From Nitrospira sp. (lineage in GTDB: Bacteria > Nitrospirota > Nitrospiria > Nitrospirales > Nitrospiraceae), in the NCBI GenBank assembly GCA_019636815.1, contig JAHBWT010000008.1, positions 1 through 64,000 on the forward strand: a stretch of DNA of 64,000 bases, in the 5' to 3' direction. The position numbers and the translations under genes were made by a program. The notes under the pieces were generated by a model, which had not been told where the DNA came from, made no database searches, and saw nothing but the letters and a program-made list of their open reading frames with translations. Below, piece after piece: positions 59,399-64,000 of this stretch. The stretch's first letter is position 1. Each line of letters starts with the position of its first letter.

Positions 59399-60796
59399 AT
59401 GCCGCTTCAACCATCACTGACGCATCGTACGCTCCTTGGTGTGGCGCTGATAGGTCTCGTGCTCCCTGGTTGTATGGCGCAGCAGTCGGATCTCAAAAGA
59501 ACGGAAAAAGATTTTAAAAATCAGCTTTCTCAGACCAGCGCGAGGCAGAATCAGGAAATTTCAACGTTGCGAGAACAGGAATTGCCCCGGTTGCGAGGGG
59601 AACTGGAGAAGGCGTTGCATCTGGCAAAAGAGCTCCAGGGCAGACAAGAAGACTTCAAGCACCGCTCGGCGCAGTTGGAGCAGCAGACAAAAAAACTGGA
59701 ACAGCTAGCGGCAAAACTTGAAGCCGATAGCGGTACCCGGTATCTGTGGGTGCAGAAGAGCTTCGACACTCAGGATGCCAAAGTTTCAGCCAGGCTCGAT
59801 GAAGTAGCCAAAGCCATGGAGGCCCTGAAGAAGGACATCATCGAGGTCGTTCAGCGTACGAACGAAAGCATCACCAAGCGGGTGGATGTCAAGCTTGATG
59901 AACAACGGCGAGAGATGGCCGAAAACAACAAAAAAGTCGAGCAGATCTCTCAAAAATTCGCTCAATTCAATCAGGCATTGACCGGATTTCGGGAGGCATT
60001 AACCGGCCTGAACGATCGGGTGAGCGAGGGAGAGCAGGTTTCAAAAAACCTCACAGCGAGGGTCGACGCCGATTCAAAGGCGACAGCTGCGCATGCGGAG
60101 GATATCAATCGAAGCGTGGTTTCCGTGACGAAAGCGCTTGAAACGGTTGGAAAGAAAATCACTGCGCGCCTGGACGAGCAGGACAGCCGCATCGACGCGT
60201 TGGCGAAAACCGTCGAGCATGTCTACAGTAAGCCTACTTTGCTCCAACAGGGGATCAAATCAGCGCAGCCGCCCACTGTGCCCAACGAATCCGCGGCTGG
60301 AGGTGGACTCGCGTCCGCGGTTCCTGCTGAACCGGAGGCGACGACTGCTAGGGCAACGATTGTTCCTCTCCAGGAATCACCGAAGTCCGAACTTCCTCAG
60401 GGCAGCTTCGACTCCCCGGATCGGGCTCGGTATGACCGCTTACTGGCCATGTTTCGGGACGGAGATCTAGAAGGCGCTCGGCAAGGGTTCACCGGCTTTC
60501 TCTCTGAATATCCGAACTCCGGTCTCGCGCCGAATGCCAGGTTTTGGCTCGGCGAATCTTACTATGGTAAGAAGGATTTCCAGAAAGCCATCGATGCCTA
60601 TGACAAGGTAGAGATCGACTATCCGAGCAGTGAGAAGGTGCCCGCTGCGCTTCTGAAGAAGGGGTATGCGTATCTGGCTATGAAGGATATGAAAAGAGCC
60701 CATTCGGCATTCAGGCAAGTGATGACGCTGTACCCGGGGAGTGCAGAAGCAGGAAGAGCATCGGACAAGTTGGCACAACTCAAGGAGGCGCGTTAA
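59399..60796 (+). CDS. CpoB/YbgF-like coiled-coil TPR lipoprotein, long form
   Basis: A 465-residue exported lipoprotein. GAGAGAGG precedes the ATG. Signal LGVALIGLVLPGC gives lipobox LPGC. Residues ~25-280 are a long coiled coil (KDFKNQLSQTSARQNQEIS, then repeated ...RVDVKLDEQRREMAENN...). Residues ~330-465 carry the YbgF C-terminal TPR pattern: NSGLAPNARFWLGESYYGKKDFQKAI. E. coli CpoB has only a short coiled coil; this version is much longer. Lies between pal and a classical-sized CpoB, so the pair probably reflects duplication. Confidence 0.85.
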   Translation: MPLQPSLTHRTLLGVALIGLVLPGCMAQQSDLKRTEKDFKNQLSQTSARQNQEISTLREQELPRLRGELEKALHLAKELQGRQEDFKHRSAQLEQQTKKLEQLAAKLEADSGTRYLWVQKSFDTQDAKVSARLDEVAKAMEALKKDIIEVVQRTNESITKRVDVKLDEQRREMAENNKKVEQISQKFAQFNQALTGFREALTGLNDRVSEGEQVSKNLTARVDADSKATAAHAEDINRSVVSVTKALETVGKKITARLDEQDSRIDALAKTVEHVYSKPTLLQQGIKSAQPPTVPNESAAGGGLASAVPAEPEATTARATIVPLQESPKSELPQGSFDSPDRARYDRLLAMFRDGDLEGARQGFTGFLSEYPNSGLAPNARFWLGESYYGKKDFQKAIDAYDKVEIDYPSSEKVPAALLKKGYAYLAMKDMKRAHSAFRQVMTLYPGSAEAGRASDKLAQLKEAR

Positions 60797-60800
60797 CACC

Positions 60801-61562
60801 ATGGGTGTTCGTCCAATGCTGTCTGGTCTTGTGGTATGCGGGCTGTCGATATCAGCGGTGGATTTTGTCGGATGCGCACGGCATGCGGATTTCATCCAAG
60901 CTCGCAACCAGCTCTCGGCGGTCACTCGAACACAGGAGCAAGATCGTCAGCGAATGGACGCAGTAATGCGTCGGCTGGAGGCAATCGAAAAAATCAAGGA
61001 CCCAGAGGCAACCAAGCCACGGGTTGATGATTTGTCGGCCCGTTTCCAGAAAATGGAAAACCGACTTACCAAACTGGAGGAGACCGCTGGCCGGTCAGCG
61101 GCGAAAGTGGATCCTCCTGCTGAGTCTCGTGCCGTCAAACCCGTCAAGTCCGCCCCTCCGTCCGAATCCGTCGCGATCGTCACCGGAATTACGCCGACAT
61201 CGGCGTTCAACTTGGCCTATAATGATTACCTCAACGGAAATTACGATCTCTCGGTGGCCGGGTTTCAACGGTTCGTGAAAGATTTCCCCGGGACATCGCT
61301 GACACCGAATGCGCAGTACTGGATGGGCGAATCGTATTACAATTTGAAAGACTACGGGCGGGCGATTCAGATATTTGATTCGCTTGTGGCAGAGTACCCT
61401 GGAAACGAAAAGGTGCCGGCCGCGCTCTACAAGCTTGGCTTGGCCACGGCCGAGACCGGCGATCTCGCAAAGTCCAGAAAAAATCTGAAGCGAGTGATCG
61501 AGGAGTTCCCTTCGTCGGAGGAATCAAAACTGGCCAAGTATAAGTTGGCTGAAATCCGATGA
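60801..61562 (+). CDS. cpoB: CpoB (YbgF), Tol-Pal-associated TPR protein
   Basis: A 253-residue protein with signal (SGLVVCGLSISAVDFVGCA; Cys may be a lipobox). AAGGAGG lies 9 bases before the ATG. Residues ~30-95 form the trimerising coiled coil; ~125-250 hold YbgF TPRs (YNDYLNGNYDLSVAGFQRFV, SLTPNAQYWMGESYYNLKDYGRAIQIFDSLV). CpoB coordinates peptidoglycan synthesis with outer-membrane constriction. Starts five bases after its longer paralogue, in the tol operon. Confidence 0.9.
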   Translation: MGVRPMLSGLVVCGLSISAVDFVGCARHADFIQARNQLSAVTRTQEQDRQRMDAVMRRLEAIEKIKDPEATKPRVDDLSARFQKMENRLTKLEETAGRSAAKVDPPAESRAVKPVKSAPPSESVAIVTGITPTSAFNLAYNDYLNGNYDLSVAGFQRFVKDFPGTSLTPNAQYWMGESYYNLKDYGRAIQIFDSLVAEYPGNEKVPAALYKLGLATAETGDLAKSRKNLKRVIEEFPSSEESKLAKYKLAEIR

Positions 61563-61626
61563 CCGTCGCGGTGGCGCGACGTCCCGTTCTTCCCACCATC
61601 GCATCTTCCACCAGGAGTCTCCGGCC

Positions 61627-63405
61627 GTGCTGACAACCGACGGCAGCGGCAAGATCTGCATCCTCTCAGAAGAGGTTATTGGCCGTATTGCAGCCGGAGA
61701 AGTGGTCGAGCGTCCCGCAGCGGTCGTGAAAGAGCTACTTGAAAACAGCATCGACGCGGGTAGTCGCGCGATCACGATCGAGGTGAAGGACGGTGGTCTC
61801 TCTCTGATCCGGGTGACCGATGACGGAGAGGGGATAAGTCGGGAAGACGCACCACGTGCGTTTCAACGACATGCCACGAGCAAACTTCAGTCGGATATGG
61901 ATCTCTGGTCCATCCGAACCATGGGGTTTCGAGGTGAAGCGTTGCCGAGTATTGCCGCGGTGGCGCACGTCCGTTTGATCACGGCGACGCGGTCGGCTGA
62001 GCTTGGGACGGAATTGGAGGTCGCGGGCGGGTTGGTCGGGAACATCGCCGACGCGCCTCCCGTGACGGGGACCAGAATTGAAGTTGCGGACTTGTTCCAT
62101 AATCAGCCGGCGCGTAAGAAGTTTCTCAAATCCATTGCCACGGAGTGTTCGCACATCACTCGGGTGGTGCAGCAGGCGGCGCTGGCATGGCCGTCCATTC
62201 AATTCCGTTTGACCCACAACGCCCAGGAACTGATGAACTATCCGGCGGCGCGCTCGCAGGTGGATCGAATCGCCCAAGTGTATCAGCCTGCGCTTCTCGA
62301 TCAATGTTTATCGCTCAATGCCGCGCTTCCGGGTGTTGCCGTCAGTGGATATATTGTCGATGCGATCTATGCGAAGTCGTCGCGCACACCTCAAGAGGTG
62401 TTTGTGAATCGTCGCCCTATTCGGAGCCTGGCCGTGTCTCACGCCGTTGGAGAAGGCTATGGATCATTCATTGCCAAGGGGTGCCACCCCCGATTTGTGC
62501 TGTTCTTGGAGATCGATCCAGATCGTGTTGATGTCAATGTCCATCCTGCCAAGCGAGAAGTACGATTTTCCGACAATGAAACCGTGCATCAGCTTGTCCG
62601 ACGAGCCGTTCGCCGGACATTGAGCAGGGAAGAACCGCCGAATGATTCGAAAGAGCAGGCTCGCCTTGCCGGTTCCGGCTGGCGCAGCCCTGTTTCCGTT
62701 GTTGATCCTTCGTCCGTGCGCGAGTCTCTTTTGGCGAATTCGACACCGTCCGCCTGGCAAGGCGGTGAAACTCAATTGGCGTTCGTAAACGAGGCAGCAG
62801 AGTCCTATGCTCGAGTATCCTCCACTGAAGTGGTCCCGCTGGGACAGATCAATCGAACGTTCCTCGTGGCTCAAGTCGGCGAAGATTTGACCGTGATCGA
62901 TCAGCATACCGCCCACGAACGCGTCCTTTTTGAGCGGCTACTGCGGGCCTGGACGACACGCAAGATGGAGGCCCAAGCGCTGCTTATTCCCGATCCGGTT
63001 GACCTGTCCTCAGCTCAAGCTGCGCTACTCCAGCAGTACCAGGGTGACCTGGAGAAGTTGGGGTTGGAGATCGAACCGTTCGGCGCCTCAACGGTTCTGA
63101 TCAGATCGACTCCGGTCGGTCTTGGTCGTATCGATGCAAGCAAGTTCCTCCAGGATCTGTTCGAAGACCTCGCTCAATGGGACAGCATGGCCAGTCTGGA
63201 GGCACGAGTTCGTTCGGTGTTGGCCTCGATGGCCTGTCACGGTGCCGTCCGCGCTGGTCGTCTCATGCGACTGGAAGAAATCAAAGTGCTGGTCGAGGAA
63301 TGGCGGAGCGAGGGGGAGATTACCACCTGTCCCCACGGGCGAAGGACCTCGTTCCGGCTCACGATCAATGAGTTAGAAAAAATGTTTGGGCGAGTAGGTT
63401 GGTAG
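61627..63405 (+). CDS. mutL: DNA mismatch repair protein MutL
   Basis: A 592-residue GHKL ATPase. N-terminal motifs: IGRIAAGEVVERPAAVVKELLENSIDA, DDGEGISR, RHATSKL and TMGFRGEALPSIAAVA. The C-terminal domain has the endonuclease metal-binding motif DQHTAHERVLFE (DQHx3Ex4E), ACHGAVRAGR and CPHGR, so this is the nicking MutL type of bacteria lacking MutH. The GTG is preceded by AGGAG at nine bases. It follows the tol cluster and precedes miaA, a common bacterial neighbourhood. Confidence 0.96.
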   Translation: MLTTDGSGKICILSEEVIGRIAAGEVVERPAAVVKELLENSIDAGSRAITIEVKDGGLSLIRVTDDGEGISREDAPRAFQRHATSKLQSDMDLWSIRTMGFRGEALPSIAAVAHVRLITATRSAELGTELEVAGGLVGNIADAPPVTGTRIEVADLFHNQPARKKFLKSIATECSHITRVVQQAALAWPSIQFRLTHNAQELMNYPAARSQVDRIAQVYQPALLDQCLSLNAALPGVAVSGYIVDAIYAKSSRTPQEVFVNRRPIRSLAVSHAVGEGYGSFIAKGCHPRFVLFLEIDPDRVDVNVHPAKREVRFSDNETVHQLVRRAVRRTLSREEPPNDSKEQARLAGSGWRSPVSVVDPSSVRESLLANSTPSAWQGGETQLAFVNEAAESYARVSSTEVVPLGQINRTFLVAQVGEDLTVIDQHTAHERVLFERLLRAWTTRKMEAQALLIPDPVDLSSAQAALLQQYQGDLEKLGLEIEPFGASTVLIRSTPVGLGRIDASKFLQDLFEDLAQWDSMASLEARVRSVLASMACHGAVRAGRLMRLEEIKVLVEEWRSEGEITTCPHGRRTSFRLTINELEKMFGRVGW

Positions 63406-63490
63406 ACGACCCTGGCGCACAGGGCGGATGAACTGAGCAGGGGGAATCAAGGTCTCCGGATAGGACGAGTAGTGCCTCTCGCGTGAATCT

Positions 63491-64000
63491 ATGCTCCCGG
63501 AACAGCTACGTCGCCACCGTCCTTTAGTAGTGCTGCTTGGACCGACCGCCGTCGGAAAGAGTCGGGTTGCGACACAGGTGGCCAGGCATTTCGATACCGA
63601 GGTCCTGACCGCCGATTCTCGTCAGGTGTACAGGGGGCTGGACATCGGAACAGATAAGCCCACGGTCGCTGAACGCCAGGGCGTGCCGCATCGGCTGATC
63701 GATCTGGTCGATCCCCACGAAGCGTTCAATGCAGGGCGGTATCGCCGCGTTGCATTGGAAGAAATCGATCGGTTGTATGCTGCGAACCGGCTGCCGCTCG
63801 TGGTTGGGGGTACAGGGTTGTACATAAGAACTTTAGTGCGAGGATTATGCTCGGCGCCCGAGGCCGATCCTGATGTGAGGGCCGACCTCAAGACGTTGAG
63901 AGACACGAGGGGAAGAGACGGTCTCTACGCAGAATTGTTGCGCACCGATCCTGAGACGGCAGCCCGGCTGCATCCGAACGACGAATCGAAGGTGATGCGG
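63491..64000 (+). CDS. miaA: tRNA dimethylallyltransferase, N-terminal part (cut by window end)
   Basis: The first 170 codons of MiaA, which adds dimethylallyl to A37 of tRNAs reading UNN codons. The P-loop VVLLGPTAVGKSRVA is at residues ~13-27; DSRQVYRGLDIGTDKPT and GVPHRLIDLVDPHEAFNAG follow, then LPLVVGGTGLYIR. The frame is open to the window edge. No ribosome-binding site is obvious. The usual gene order mutL-miaA supports the call. Confidence 0.95.
   Translation, partial: MLPEQLRRHRPLVVLLGPTAVGKSRVATQVARHFDTEVLTADSRQVYRGLDIGTDKPTVAERQGVPHRLIDLVDPHEAFNAGRYRRVALEEIDRLYAANRLPLVVGGTGLYIRTLVRGLCSAPEADPDVRADLKTLRDTRGRDGLYAELLRTDPETAARLHPNDESKVMR

Overview
The window reads like a chromosome segment of a Nitrospira-type bacterium (phylum Nitrospirota). 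It is GC-rich and gene-dense, with a large glycogen/trehalose cluster, gltBD, a Tol-Pal operon and many orphan PilZ, DUF4398 and OmpA-like genes. The genus is an inference from gene content; no rRNA or marker alignment is available. About 57 intact or edge-truncated genes, three tRNAs and several decayed genes can be supported.

Layout. 1-3.7 kb: the 3' end of an AI-2E-type permease, a wrecked YihY/BrkB gene, a PilZ-like protein, two DUF4398 lipoproteins (one with an OmpA domain), and a frameshifted sugar-phosphate nucleotidyltransferase. 3.7-18.7 kb: one long plus-strand alpha-glucan/trehalose/compatible-solute cluster (stand-alone CBM48 protein, glgC, unknown coiled-coil protein, treY, glgE, maltokinase, DUF5752, treS, treT, a GT-A glycosyltransferase, an MscS-like channel). 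18.75-19.67 kb: an AT-rich islet with a phytanoyl-CoA dioxygenase-like gene against tRNA-Arg. 19.8-26 kb (minus): FnIII lipoprotein, His-rich secreted peptide, ThiS/MoaD-like carrier, cca, galT-like, GH57. 26-32.4 kb: VanZ, an AmgK/MurU-like pair, NtrC-type regulator, DUF1015, polyprenyl synthase. 32.6-38.6 kb: gltB-gltD. 38.6-41.9 kb: an accessory zone with a two-gene nucleotidyltransferase module, a second diverged gltD tail, an integron-integrase remnant, and a small cassette array with attC-like sites. 41.9-53.3 kb: mixed housekeeping genes (PilZ, DUF5069, AAA ATPase, MBL hydrolase, trpS, M50 protease, LpoA-like protein). 53.4-64 kb: xerD-type recombinase, tRNA-Val, tRNA-Asp, tolQ-tolR-tolA/tonB-tolB-pal, two CpoB-like genes, mutL, and miaA cut by the window edge.

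How the genes work together. GlgC makes ADP-glucose; TreS and maltokinase turn trehalose into maltose 1-phosphate; GlgE polymerises it; TreY converts glucan ends to maltooligosyl-trehalose; TreT links NDP-glucose and glucose to trehalose. The glycosyltransferase and MscS-like channel at the end suggest the cluster also serves osmotic adaptation. The nearby GH57 and GalT-like proteins probably belong to the same carbon store.

Most notable: (1) a decayed reverse-orientation integron behind gltD, with complementary recombination heptamers bounding its cassettes; (2) a displaced second gltD 3' end; (3) at least eight genes with a promoter whose -10 box ends only 6-10 bases before the start codon and no ribosome-binding site, the signature of leaderless mRNAs; (4) a copy of the tRNA-Arg 3' end flanking the AT-rich islet. 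None of these was tested computationally; they come from reading the bases.
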